Of a stretch of 64,000 nt of DNA, positions 44,040-55,806 are shown one piece after another. The notes under the pieces were generated by a model. That model worked only from the letters and a program-made list of their open reading frames with translations, did not search any database and had not been told where the DNA came from. The stretch is from Phycomyces blakesleeanus NRRL 1555(-) (taxonomy: Eukaryota > Mucoromycota > Mucoromycetes > Mucorales > Phycomycetaceae). The position numbers and the translations under genes are program-made. Numbering within the stretch: position 1 is the stretch's first letter; every line of letters starts with the position of its first letter. The stretch spans positions 1,240,001 through 1,304,000 of the forward strand of contig NW_017265140.1 of NCBI RefSeq assembly GCF_001638985.1, written 5' to 3'.

Positions 44040-47000
44040 AATACCACATGTCTAATGGTTTCATTATTGATGTTGTGAATGAGACCAGTCATCCCTGTGA
44101 TGGACTTCACCTCCACCACTTTAATCTCACCAAGTGTTAGACTTTCTCACATAGGAAACTTCCCCTCATTGTTGGGCCAGATGCCACACAGACAGTTGAC
44201 AATGGCAAAGAGCCTGGTCTCTTTCAAGACAGATTAAGAAAAGAATTTGTGAACAAATCCATACCTTTGAAAAAATTAATTGAAACGTGATTAATAATAT
44301 AACATCATAAAACATAACTCATTATACTTACTCATTCAGGTGTTTGAGAACAACAAGGTCATTGGCTTGAACATGTCTGCCTTCAAATGAAGATTGGACT
44401 CTGTATACCACATCGTCCTTCCACATCTTTGTGATGCAAACCATGTCAGTGGTTTCTGCAACCATAAACACGCTGTCTTGGCCCCAAATACATGCTAATG
44501 AACTAACTAGATTGTGGTAGTTCATTCCACACTCATCTGCCACAACAGCCAAAGAATTTCTGGTCTGGTTTGTCCAAAGTTGGGGGCCAGCAATATCATT
44601 ACTTGCAACTTCGAAGTTGCTGGTTTTCCTGTTCGTTGTTCTTCTACGGGAGGCCCAACCACCAAGGCAATGTTTGACCCCGGCCTTATGGAACAGGATG
44701 TTTTCCATATTTTTCCCTGGTTCCTTCCAAGACCCAATTGCTGCCCTGTATTCACCGATGGTGCGTTCGATTGGGTGGCAGCTGTACGCTCGCAGCAGGC
44801 CCATCTCTCTCATCATGTAGCCGAGATGAGCCAGCATGTGCTGGTTCATCACAAAAATTGTGGGCTTTAACCTTTTTTCTGCGACTTCGCAATGAAGGAA
44901 TACATGTCAGTGGCAAATTGCTCTATAAAAGTGATTAAAACATTGTTTAATATATATGCTATTGACTTACTCTTCCATGATGTTGACTTCTCTCTCTGTC
45001 ACTTTCCACTGCTGGGCAATAGTGCAGGCCTTTACCAGGTCTTGCACAACATTTCTGGTTTCAGCAAGAACAAAGTTCTTTACCACCACCATTGGCACAA
45101 CAAACAGAAGGAAGTTCAACCAGTTGACTGGTTGTTTCCTCCAGTGATTGCCAACTACCAGTAAATATTGCGGAGATGTCTGCCCTGAACTTGGTAATGG
45201 ATCTGTCGATCTGGTTAGGCCTGAAATTTAGGGCAAATGTGTATACGCTTTGCTGTTGCTGTTGTTGCTGTTGCTGTGGTTGCTGCTGGTCTCCATTGTC
45301 TGCAATCTCGGGACTGATCTGAAACTTTCCACCCAATGCTTTGTGTAGTTGTTTGCCTATACTATGTCCAAGTAAATACATCTCATTGAGTCCAAAGAAA
45401 GCAGAACTAGTCAGTGTAGAAAGATCCCTGAAAACATTTGGACCATTGACACCGTAACTCTAAAAAGAAAGTATTAATATTTCAATAATTCAATAATTAA
45501 GTACTTACATTTCCCTCAAATTGACGGAGATTTTCTACAGTTCTCATACAAACAGGCAATTCATCACCAAAAAAACACATCGTGTGATGTTTGGAAACAC
45601 CTTTGGAAAGGCAAGCTCAACATCCAAAGAAAGAATTGTGATGGGCCAGGTTCATCAAGTCTGACACGGCTGAATTATTACCAGTTGCCATGACAAGATG
45701 AACCTTTACATTAATTTGTCTGGCAACAGTCTGAATCTGGATACCCAAAGTGGCCAGCATACGAAAATCCTCAATGATCGGCTCAAGGAATGACTCTATA
45801 TCCCTTGGGTGTTTTGGTCCAGGTATAATTGCTAGCTATATCATGTTGTTACTCTCATATCTAAATATATTTTATTAGTATATTTATATATAATGTCTTA
45901 TATTATACCTTTCTTTTGGATCGATATTTAGATTGACAACATGAATTATAGTTGCCAACATCTTGGTATTATCAAAGGGGTTGAACTGGTCAACAAACAT
46001 AGTAACTAAGATGTCATCCTGGCCAACTATACCGCCTTCACACAGTCTGCGGACAGCACCACCATTGAACACATCTCACAACACACCAAAACGACTACCC
46101 ATGATATGGCTTCTACCATACGCCATTTTGGCACGTTCTTGACTATTCTCCAGCTTGAATCTCAGTTGTTGCAAGAGATGCACAACCTTGAAAGTCTGCA
46201 CAGGGACCAGAGTATCTCTCTCACGTCTGAACCATTGGCTACCACAGTGAGAACACTGTTCTTCCTCGTCTATCAGATTACTGGCTTCTACATCACGGAA
46301 ACGGATGCAACTTTCCATGCACATGTCATAAGTGGCTGTACAAACAGTGTATTCATCCTTCAATATCTTGTCCATCTTGTAATACAACAGGAGTGCATTT
46401 GTCGCAGCTAAAATGATGGTAAGCTTACATATAAATAGTTCATCTTTAATTATATACTTACGCAATCCGCGTTCTGCCATGTATTTATTTACAATCTTAA
46501 TACACTTGTCAAAAACATTGCGAGATATGTTATTCTCAACAAACATATAGAATAACTCTAGGGTAGCAGCCTCTGCATATGTATTAGGCTCATAAAAAGG
46601 GACGTGAGACTCTTGGTTCACGTTCTTGGTAACAAAATCAGACTCGATTGGAAGAGTGTTTATATTTACTGGGTTGCAAATACGCAAATATCCATGAACA
46701 GATTCTGTAACATGTATATGTATGTATAAATAAATTCTCCAACCATTAAACCTCATAAGTCTGTTATAACTTTTGTTTTTTACTCTTACCATACGAATAG
46801 TCATTGCTATTATTACTATCATTGTATTCAGCTTCGTTGGGTTCAGTATAATTATTGTCGAATCTGACATCTAATGAATTACTAATACTGTGCACACTTC
46901 CCGGAGCCATGAATGCTTCAAAATCATTTTCTTCGGCTCTACTAATGTCTTGATCGTGGACTGCATTCAAAAAAGCCATGTCGGTACTGGTAATCACATC

Positions 47001-47228
47001 TTGGTTTCTTTTTTGTTGGTAGGGAGTAAGAGTGAAAACCTCTCGTGCCGTTTCTTGACCATGGACTTCGTCCAAAGAGGCTTGATTGGCACTGTTAAAC
47101 AGCGATTGGTTTCTTTCCTGGAGAGAAGGAGCAAGGGCAACAAAATCTTGTGCAATATCTGTATAATCAGTTGCATTAATGTCACTGTTGCTTCCAGAAA
47201 TACGAGTTGCAGAAGTGTTTGTGTTCAT
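44040..47228 (-). pseudogene. Tnp2-like transposase, copy 2
   Basis: Starts at 47228 (MNTNTSATRIS) with an acidic leader, then exons about 46705-46465, 46415-45905, 45860-45515, 45460-44985, 44930-44335 and 44270-44040. Conserved blocks: zinc-ribbon CSHCGSQWFRRERD, Asp in TMFVDQFNPF, LNEMYLLGHS, Glu in CHPIERTIGEY. The motif that reads MATGDTPAV in copy 1 is here MATGNNSAV, so an expected acidic residue is Asn. Stops occur in the ribbon exon end, after FFGC, and in the last exon. A CAG-type run encodes about nine Gln near 45260. The whole exon order matches copy 1 at 10748-13810, including the divergent partner. Inactive, but less GC-rich and more diverged than copy 1. Confidence 0.7.
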
Positions 47229-47480
47229 CTTTTGTTTCGAGTAGGCTACAAAGAATAGTGTAAAGAAAAAAGTATTGAGTGTAAGTTTTGTGATATAAAA
47301 GTTTATTGTTTTATACAGATATCATTGTACACATTATGTCTTTAAAAATTGCTTTTCATTAAAATCGTATCCTTATACAGTAATTTATTGTTTCTAAGCA
47401 TAATTATGACTGGGAAAAATATATTTTAATTAATGTTTTCAAAATTTAATTATTTACTCCTTCATTCTTTACACACAAAA
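47229..47480. promoter_or_regulatory. Shared gap between divergent transposase and partner, copy 2
   Basis: 252 bp between the two divergent starts, AT-rich, the same place and nearly the same length as in copy 1. Likely a bidirectional promoter; no box assigned. Confidence 0.5.
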
Positions 47481-48053
47481 ATGTCAACAATTAAAAACCC
47501 ACAAACAAACAATAACCAAACCACTTTCGAAGGGGTTGTATCTGAAAGTGTTTCTGCTTTCAGCTCCTTGGGTACTTCTGGAGGGACGTACAGAAGAGAC
47601 GAACAATGTGTTGAGTCAAGAGAGGCCCAGTCAGGGCAAAACATTGGCAACAATGACAGTCAAGATATCCCAAGGCCTGATAAAAACTCATGTTCAGAGT
47701 CAAGCACTTTATCTGCCAAAGTGGTAAAAAATACAATGGCATTGTATTTAGGTGGAGGAAATCCACAGACTGGTGCAGACATGTACTATATTACAGGAAA
47801 AATTGTGCTTTATGTGATAAACAACACATTCGATGCACTTATTAATAAGAAGGATGTTATTCCTTCATGGGGTAACTTAACGTCCTTTCAGAAGAATTAT
47901 CTTGTTCACAAGGTCGAGAAAAAAGCCTTGGAGAAGAATATATCCCTTAATAGACTTAAAAACTCATGGGTAGTCCGTCATATGCTTTCTCAAAAATGGA
48001 GAACTGCGATAAATGATGCAAGAAAGAAAAGAAAGGTATACTTCTTTAAATAA
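47481..48053 (+). CDS. Partner protein of Tnp2-like element, copy 2 (open)
   Basis: 190 aa from MSTIKNPQTNN, open to 48053. I chose 47481 over the in-frame ATG at 47433 because copy 1 starts equivalently (MSSLNIAQ). The N-terminal ~80 residues are polar and Ser/Gln/Asn-rich. The C-terminal ~110 residues are conserved with copy 1: a helix-like region around YYITGKIVLYVIN, then SWGNLTSFQKN, LKNSWVV and LSQKWRTAIN, ending in a basic ARKKRK. The spacing of Trp residues and the basic end suggest a DNA-binding helical domain, but this is inference. It remains open although its transposase is broken, so it may have been selected in trans or be younger in decay. No family recognised. Confidence 0.7.
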   Translation: MSTIKNPQTNNNQTTFEGVVSESVSAFSSLGTSGGTYRRDEQCVESREAQSGQNIGNNDSQDIPRPDKNSCSESSTLSAKVVKNTMALYLGGGNPQTGADMYYITGKIVLYVINNTFDALINKKDVIPSWGNLTSFQKNYLVHKVEKKALEKNISLNRLKNSWVVRHMLSQKWRTAINDARKKRKVYFFK

Positions 48054-48594
48054 CAGTAAATTAATAGATCTATATCCAAGTAATACTTTATGAAAGAAAT
48101 TGTATTTAGCAACTGAGTAAAAATATCACTGATATTAATTAATTTAATTAATTTAATTAATGAAACCAAACTATAGGCTTTTCATGTATAATACATATTA
48201 TTTACACTTCTTTTTAATATATTTCTCTTAATTTTGTTTCTATTTTTTTCCATTGTTTTTTGTCTTTTTTCAGTTCCAAGGTTTTTTTTTTAATAAAAAA
48301 TATTTTCATTTAAAACATCATGCATTTGCTGGACCAATTATAAGAAGAATAGATATACCTAAAAAAGGTATAGCGATACTATATTTAGCTTATTTGATTG
48401 TATTAGAAAAAAATAATCTGAAATCCAACAAATTGTATTCTCTAAATTTTTTATAAAAAGGGAAATATTTATCTAAAAATGGTATAATTTTGCCATTTTA
48501 AAAGATTTTATTGGATTAAAAAAAAAGTAATTTGAGCTCCCATAAATAGTATTCGCTGTAAATACTTTTAATTTACTAAAAGCCAAGATTCTAT
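48054..48594. other. AT-rich spacer with AATTAATTT repeats
   Basis: Tandem TTAATTAAT units lie at 48137-48163. An open frame of 67 codons at 48253-48456 has no recognisable features and starts in low-complexity sequence; not called as a gene. Confidence 0.45.
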
Positions 48595-48657
48595 TGGCAG
48601 ACATTATAACTCCGTGACCATAGGAATTATACGGTCGCGGAGTTATAATGTCTGCCA
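48595..48657. repeat. 25-bp inverted repeat with 13-nt loop
   Basis: The left arm starts at 48595 (TGGCAGACATTATAACTCCG..) and the right arm ends at 48657, complementary over 25 bp with one G-T position. The loop is 13 nt. Higher GC than the surroundings. No second copy in the window. Could be a deleted foldback element or MITE, or a transcribed hairpin. Confidence 0.8.
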
Positions 48658-48763
48658 TTTACTACAGTGTATGTTTAATTCAAAAATAAATATGTTTATG
48701 TAATTCTATCAAAAGAATTTGTGTTGATTAAAGATAAGATGATGCAAAAAAAAGAATCTCTTT

Positions 48764-49487
48764 ATTACTTTATGGCCCACTCAGGCAAAGGGACCGCTAA
48801 ATTTGCTGCTGGGTCCATTCCAACATCAACTCTCTTTCTTTTGCTGATAGAGTCCCCTTTCCTCCCCAAGTCGCTCTTACTCAATTTATCTACCTCTTTG
48901 TAGAGTTTCTGAAGCTATATGTTCGTTATAAATTATACAAGTAAATGAAGTATGCTTCTTAAGTAAAACATTTTTTAATTATTATTACCTCATTACTTCT
49001 CCAGCTTGGTTGAAAGACCATAAGCTCATGTTCCCTATCTGACTTGGCGTCAGACACTAGGTATTTCTGGAATACAGAACTACAGTCTTTATTTCCCATG
49101 AAAGTTTCAAGAGTAACTTCGTGCCTTTTGAATGTGGTATTGTGACGGTTGAAGAGCTATATATATATGTGTGTTTGAGAAAATTGTATAAAATTATATA
49201 TTATGTACAAAAGAGAAACTTACAGTAATATTCCACTGCTTTCTTCTGCTGGTCTTGTTGTTGCCCCTTGTCTCTTCAACCGTCATGTTCGACTCTCAAT
49301 GTTGAGTAGTATAGTGATTTCTCACTATATTCACAATATCACTTGTTGGTACAAGTGCAATCTCTGGCTGGCGCTCCAGATATGCAAGGGTGGAGAGTGC
49401 TAGCCCAGTGTTGAGCACACTAGTGAACTTTGCAGTCAAGTTCCACCCAGGCTTACCAGCATTTCCAGACACCCTTAATGGGTCTGA
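48764..49487 (-). pseudogene. Unidentified three-exon gene remnant
   Basis: Minus-strand coding blocks: about 49487-49227 (GLALSTLAYLERQPEIAL, IVNIVRNHYTTQ, one TGA, then RRKQWNIT), 49156-48989 (LFNRHNTTFKRHEVTLETF, MVFQPSWRSNE) and 48914-48764 (LQKLYKEVDKLSKSDLGRKG, KRKRVDVGMDP, ending PLPEWAIK). They are joined by introns with GTAA..ATAG ends. The last exon resembles a coiled segment with a basic nuclear-type signal. I do not recognise the family. Being among transposons it may be an accessory gene of an element whose other parts are gone. The 5' end is lost at the GC-rich junction. Confidence 0.5.
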
Positions 49488-49520
49488 AGGTAGGAGGGGA
49501 AAAAGTGGGTAAGTTCATTT

Positions 49521-49573
49521 CACCCTCCTGGGCGGCCCCCTGGGCGGCTCCCCAGGGAACCCCCGGGGGCACC
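49521..49573. other. GC-rich palindromic patch at an element junction
   Basis: About 50 bp of almost pure G/C with short palindromes (CCCCTGGG, CCCAGGG, ACCCCCGGGGG) between the unidentified remnant and the broken LINE, in otherwise AT-rich DNA. Confidence 0.7.
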
Positions 49574-49589
49574 TCTTTTTTTCCCGAAG

Positions 49590-51660
49590 TGATAGTCCAA
49601 ACGTATAAACTGCCAAGAATTAGCCTACTATTAGATCAAAAGAAAGTATACAGTTGAGTATATCCAGAGTACATGCATCGATGCTTGATTCTCTTTGGAT
49701 TTCCTTCCATCTTTGTACTTGCCATCACTGTTCTCTTATTTGATACAGCCCTTTGTATCAATATTAATAGTTACCTTTCAGCTCCAGTCAGACAAGGATG
49801 AGACATATGGAAAGGGGACCCACTCTCTCCCCTTCTTTTTAAATAGGCTCTTGAACATCTACTCCACACTATCTTGGCCACTGAACCTCTCAAATGACTT
49901 GCTATATCAGATATATTTTCTCTATTGCCCCAACCCATAGGCGAGCTATTATCTATTAAGTTCCTAGCATATGCTGACGATGACATAGTGTTCTTGAATA
50001 TGTCTAAAGGGCTTGAAATCCTGATGGATAAGTTTCAGATCAATGGTTGTGTATCCAATGCCCAAATGAATTGTGATAAAGCAGTAGCAGTCTTATTATC
50101 TGGTCGTGAACAGCTAACGTGGAGTTCTTATCCACAGAACCACAGTATAACAGCGTAACACAATGGCCATAACTCGCAGCTTATGACATATCTTAGATAC
50201 CCTCTCACCAGCTCAAAGGCACAGCTATCAGTAGCCGTTGAAGACGTTATTACCAAAATCCGCACCCACACCCAACAATTAACATAACTCAATTTATCTA
50301 TCCTTGGGAGAGAATTGGTAGCGAATTCCCTGCTTCTGAGTAGGGCATAGCATGTAATCCGCATTCTCCCAATTACTACTACCAACATAGGTAGAATACG
50401 TTCAGAGGTGATCAAATTCTTGGCATACTGAAGGTATCCCTTTGTTTGTTTTGACTCATGTACTTGTCCGAGACAAGAAGGTAGCCTTGGGGTCCTCAAC
50501 CCACAGACACAGTACTATTTGCTACAAACCCGATGGATCCTTCCTTTACTCAACCGGACCGCCTCTATGTTATTTGCTGAACAAATCCTTTCATATCTTC
50601 TTTGACAGTACTGTGACACAAGCGACCCACTCTTCCCCCTCGTTTTTTCTGAGCTGCGGTCACCACGCATCATTTCCTTTAGTATATTTCCTACTTTCTT
50701 TCATACTATGACAATCTTGCCTCTCTCTCTCTTGAATGGTCAGCCATTAACCCAGTCACCACACAGGAACTGCCACTAATCGCCGTTTTCGACCCCTGCC
50801 ACTCTCTTTCAATATATATCTCATGTTGCAAACTGCACGTAGACAATGTTTTCTCTTATTACTATACCATTGGGTGTATATGCTGGCATTATAACGATGA
50901 GCAAAGACGAGCAAGGCCCACCATGTCCACGCTATTTCGCCTTCTGGATCACGGCGAACTCCACTTGCAGGAGTGGTTCTCGCTGCTTACAGTCTTTCCA
51001 CCACGAGATAGTAACTCAAGCATGGCTTCTTTCTTTCCAACTCCACCTCGCCACCTCCGACACTTCCTTTCATCAGGGATAGGTGACGACCCCCAACTTC
51101 ACAACCTCTCTGCTAAAGTGATCCATGCACATATACGACCGCCCCTTGCACAAGTACCACCTCTTTTCCCACAAGTTTTGCCTGCACATTGGCGTCAATT
51201 TTGGGAGTCGAATCTTCCTCTTAAGATGTATACAATTTGGTGGCAATTGATGCATAACAAAGTCTCAAGCCAACAGCAACTTTTCAATCATAATTTTACT
51301 GAGGTGGACGACCCTCCCAGTGTTCTATGTGGTGTCCTTGAAGATAATGAACACCGTTTCTGAGCTTGCTCATAAAAAAGGCCAATGAGGTACCAAATTG
51401 CAACCTGGTTTCTGGACAATCCTGCCACCCTCACCTTTAACCACCTTCTCCTCCCCTCCTCTCCGCAGTCGGTCAAGGATTCCAATACCACTGTATCCTC
51501 GTATATTATTTTGGGATGTACTCTCAGTGTAATATAGAAAGCTCACTTTCAATATATATTTAACGATGTCCCCTTTGTCACCAACCGAATTGCTGAAATT
51601 ACAGTTTTGCACATTCGAAGTCTAGAACTAGAAGAATCTCCTACAAGCACTACTTAATTT
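49590..51660 (+). pseudogene. 5'-truncated, degraded LINE
   Basis: Plus-strand remnant related to ORF2 of the intact LINE: LLLDQKKVYS*VYPEYM against LLLDQEKAYDRVHPEYL, KGDPLSPLLF, FLAYADDDIVFL, and a C-terminal MHNKVSSQQQLFNHN with a partial zinc knuckle. The endonuclease and ORF1 are missing. Many stops and shifts. The end at about 51650-51668 has a T-rich run and no clear A tail. Confidence 0.75.
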
Positions 51661-51845
51661 TTTTTTTACTTCCTCGCCTTTGGGTGGACAGTTCATTCAA
51701 TAAACAAGACAGAAAAAATTATATTTGCGTGTCTGACACACATTTATTTCTTAACCTCTGCTGGTATAGACTCTCATCTAGAACGAGAATCAAGAGTATT
51801 CACTGAAGAATGGGCGGACATATCATAATATATAAGTTTTGTACA

Positions 51846-52225
51846 TGTGGTGGTTCAGACATTTGGTTATTGAATCAATTACATCAAAATGCATACTTCT
51901 ATTGTTATAGTTTAGTGGCTATCGTCTTGTCAACAGATAAATATACTACTTATACATGTTTATTATAAAGCAATTAGGCCAATGCTTATTTACTATCAGT
52001 ACCGAGTTAATATTATAATACTGCCATGAGATTAAAGTATAAATATAACAGTAACAACTCTTTAATATCCAAATATGACAAAGAAATAGATCCTTAAGAA
52101 ACTAAGGTGCGACCAACATAGCCGATCGTGTTCTTACATAAAGACAAGCTTTTTATTCTTTAATAAATACAGGCTATACACTGTATTAAGATATTCTTAT
52201 ATATGTTCCTACCGTTTTTTCCATT
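51846..52225 (-). repeat. LTR-D, copy 3
   Basis: Read on the minus strand it follows LTR-D: ATATATAAGAATA, TTTATTAAAGAATA, CTTAGTTTCTTAAGG, GATATTAAAGAG, and the end AAATGTCTGAACCACCACA. More diverged than the other two. Confidence 0.6.
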
Positions 52226-52860
52226 TATCATCTCAGAACGTTATATTGACTGTATATTCTAAGGCGGGCACTTTCTGTACTAGGCTAACAAACATATTAT
52301 ATAAAGGTAAGCAATGTAATTTAAAGTGATATTACATTTCTATTTTTATTTCTACTTTTAACAACAGTATATTTGTGGGAATTAACAATACATATATATA
52401 TTTCAGGCTTTATTACAGTATTCTAAATATGTAATATATAATTGAAGCCATAGTTTTTTACTTTATACATTTTGATTCAACTAAATAATACTTGGTGTGG
52501 ACAGACCGTTGTGGGTTTTCGGGAGTGGTCGATGAATATTATTTTTTTGTAATATTATCTTTTACATAGTAAAGCATGGATTGGAATAAAAGTTCAATGT
52601 AGTTAAATACTATACAATAAAAGCCAAAAAATATCTATTTTAAAGAAGTAAATGAGAAGTAGGTTTATGCAGTAGTGTTGAATACATTAGTGAGATAAAA
52701 GATAGCAATTGCGTATTTTATTGTATTATACAGACTTATATCTACTTTTCTCTATTTGGCTATAATGCTTAAGTAAACGCACACACGCATCCATATATTT
52801 ATATAAAGCCTTACTATTATATTTTTAAGACAGACAGAGAGAAAACAAAACGTCGCCATT
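52226..52860. other. AT-rich spacer
   Basis: Nothing coding or repeated recognised between the LTR-D copy and the transposase that follows. Confidence 0.4.
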
Positions 52861-55036
52861 TTACTTTTTATTACTTTTTGTTTTAAACACTAATAACTCC
52901 TTTGGTAATGCATTGACAAGTGTTTTCTTATTATTTGCGCTGGTTTTATAATTACATGTTGCAACAACTGATGATATCCGATGTACTGGCAAGATGCATT
53001 CAAAATCACACGCAATAAAATCTGCACTGCAGATGTTGACACTTTCCAACTCTCTTGAACGGTTATGCTCAATCTGAAACCACTTAACAAACGCAAACAC
53101 GTGTTTATCTTGATAAACGATACGTGCTTGGAGCTCTGTGTTGACTACTGGTGGAGTGAAAGAGTGCAAGAACAGATACTGAATTTGGCCAGTGTATGCC
53201 AACCGATTATTGCCTTGACTTCCAAGGAACAGAGATTGAACAAATGAGCCGCGACCAGAAGCATATTTGCTACCTTTGTAAACCTGACCAAGCAAATTAA
53301 TTGATCTCAACTTTGTGCTCTGATTGTCGACAAAGGAGAGCGAGGAGGACGGAAATTGGTAACTTTCAAGACCAGGAATGTGATACGCGACTTTATAATA
53401 ATCAAGCAAATGAGGATAGTCGACATTACTCATTGCTGACGAGGGCTTTATGTGAAGAGGAAACGTGGAGGGAGGAAGAGGTTCATTTCCCAGGACTGGA
53501 AGAGAAGGGTTTGAGTACGCGTGGACGAAGGCTGCTAATCTGAACGGGCGTTGTGGAAAAGTCATCTTGTTTTTTGAACTGGATGGTTGAGCTGTGGCAG
53601 TAAGCTTGCCGAGAAGCGGAAGAAAGGGGACTTGGCTCGGACATTGGAGAACGACATTAACATAGTCACCCTTGAAAGTATCTTGGACAAAACTCTGCAT
53701 ATACGTAGCCTCAAAAGAATCTTTTCTGTTCGTGCTTACGTTCTTTATCAAACCCTTATATCGCTCAAACCCAAAGAGCCAATAGCGATACACGGGTCCA
53801 AAATCACGAACGGTCTCGCGAAGATGGGGGTGCAGATGCATATTGCAGGTGAGGACATTAGCGGTGTAAATACACTTGCATCCATTACAAAATTCTTGAA
53901 GAAGCTGATGGGCATCATCGAGGTCAGAGAATGTGATACTTGGCTTCACTAAATTTCAGCATGCATTGACGAAACTGATCCAGTTGTTAAACATCTCAGT
54001 GGGCAGAACGGCCTTCAACAAGATAGGGGAGTATACCAGAACCCAAGACTTCCATTCATCTGCTTTCATGTGTCCAAAGCCCTTTCCAATCTTTGATCCC
54101 AGCACCGTGTAATCCATTGGCACCACCATTGTTTCTGCCATCGCTTGCATCATAGCTAGCTTTCTCTCGTCTATCAGCCCTTCTTTTATCCACCGCTCCA
54201 TCATTCTCTTTTGTGTTCACAGGAATAAATTATGCATGGGATCGAGGATCGTTCCATGTACTAGATCAAAGTATCCAAGGCGATGCAGCTGCGACCATCG
54301 AACACAATTTTCGATTTCCACCGGATGCCTTCCTGAGGGCGTACTGGAACTCTTCCACTCCTCAGCATGCAACCTGTTTTCCAGACCGCTACGGATTTTC
54401 CACGTCAAATAGTCAAACCCACTGGAGTCGATCTGATTGGTGTTGGGTAACCTGGTAAACTGTCTAACACATTTGGGACATGCACAAGTACTGTTATGGG
54501 CGGTGAATCCACTGGTCTTCCTGGCGGTGGGGATGTCACAGGCGACCATGAGCAACCCTGCTCGGACACAGACACCAGCTGGGCACTCAAGGGTCGGGAT
54601 GGTTATCCCCGCGAACAACTGCAGCAAATTCATCAACCGTTGGCTTGAGATAATGGTTGATCTCATCAGTCTTAGGTTCCTTAGGACCAGGCACCATACC
54701 AACGAGTATGATATTCTCGGGTTTAAACCTCTCTTCACGAGGCAAGTTGTTGATGGCAAGGTAAATAGGACCGGAGGAATGATTGACACCTTTGAAGGGC
54801 TGGAGCCAGTCAATGTTCGAGGTCAACAATAAGGAACGAGGTTCAGCAACAAACGATACACCATCTTTATCTTTCAGCTCCTTCCACATGGCGCCGTCAT
54901 AAACATCGCATAGTGTGCCCACGACCTTAGGCTCCTTGTTCCATTGTCTATTTTTATTTATTTTTTGCTCAAATCTTAGGAGAATAAAGTAAACGGTCGA
55001 TATTTGATTGGTTGGTCGTTTGACTGGTACGTGCAT
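52861..55036 (-). pseudogene. Plavaka/Tnp2-like transposase, lightly damaged
   Basis: The minus-strand blocks run almost continuously. 55036-54588 has NIDWLQPFKGV, INNLPREERFK, MVPGPKEPKTDEINHYLKP. 54630-54217 follows after a one-base shift in a GGGG run near 54613 and has TIPTLECPAGV, CACPKC, VRWSQLHRLGYFD, DPMHNLFL. Then come 54204-53956 (MMERWIKEGLID) and 53949-52861 (DFGPVYRYWLFGFERYKG, SINLLGQVYKG, FAFVKWFQ, CILPVHRISS). Stops separate the last three: a TGA after LFL and another after FVNAC. The N-terminal zinc-finger part seen in relatives is missing upstream. Only about three lesions in ~720 codons, so this is a recent loss. It is an uninterrupted relative of the gene split at 34461-43651. 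Confidence 0.78.
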
Positions 55037-55806
55037 GGTAACTTTGGTTTTAAGAGTAAGCGAAGATGACTATTTTGAGAAGGGGGTTTTTTGTCTTCTT
55101 CTTTTTCATCGATTGACAGCAAAATGAAGAGTGTTGGACCAAGGCTTGTAGAGATATATTGATGATAAATGGGTGCAGTGCCTTTGTATACCTTGTGCTA
55201 ACAAAATAACTATACTGCGGTTGCGAACACACCAAGAAGCAACGAAATGGGAATTTATGTTTTTATATTTTTAATATAAATAAAGCTGTTAGAAAGAAAG
55301 CAAGAAAAAGATAGGAGGATTTGAATATATATTTTGTTTATATTTCGACTCACCAAAATTGAATACACAAAGAGAGAAAGAGAGGAAAGAAATAAGCCTA
55401 CATTACGAATCAAAGTTAAAGCTTGAGTTTGAGTTTAAGAGTCAAAATGAGAATTATGCTAGAAAGACGGGATGAAATTTATTTTGGCTCCAAGATAATT
55501 TGATTGCTTTGAAACTTTTGAAGTTTGGTAATCTTGGATATTTATAATGTGATATATACGCATCTCTTTTCATACATTAGGTCAAGTAGTTTAAAAGGCC
55601 TAACAAAACCAAAAAGAAAGGGATTTTATTTCTGAGTTTAGAAATAATGAAGTAAATAAAGGCAAATTAATTCTCTCAAAATGTGTATAGGTGAATAGTG
55701 AATAATAGTGAATATTATATTATATTATATTATATTATATTATTATTTTTATACGTAAAAGACATACATATATAAATAAAAGGTTTATTGAGATTCCAAT
55801 TCAATA
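55037..55806. other. Boundary between transposon island and host genes
   Basis: AT-rich. A TATAT/ATATT pentanucleotide run lies at 55718-55745. The last ~100 bp is presumably the promoter of the zinc-finger gene. No transposon sequence recognised right of 55,250. Confidence 0.5.

Noticed and set aside
48253..48456. 67-codon open frame after the partner gene
   Set aside because: Starts in low-complexity T-rich sequence, no family likeness, base composition like the spacer.
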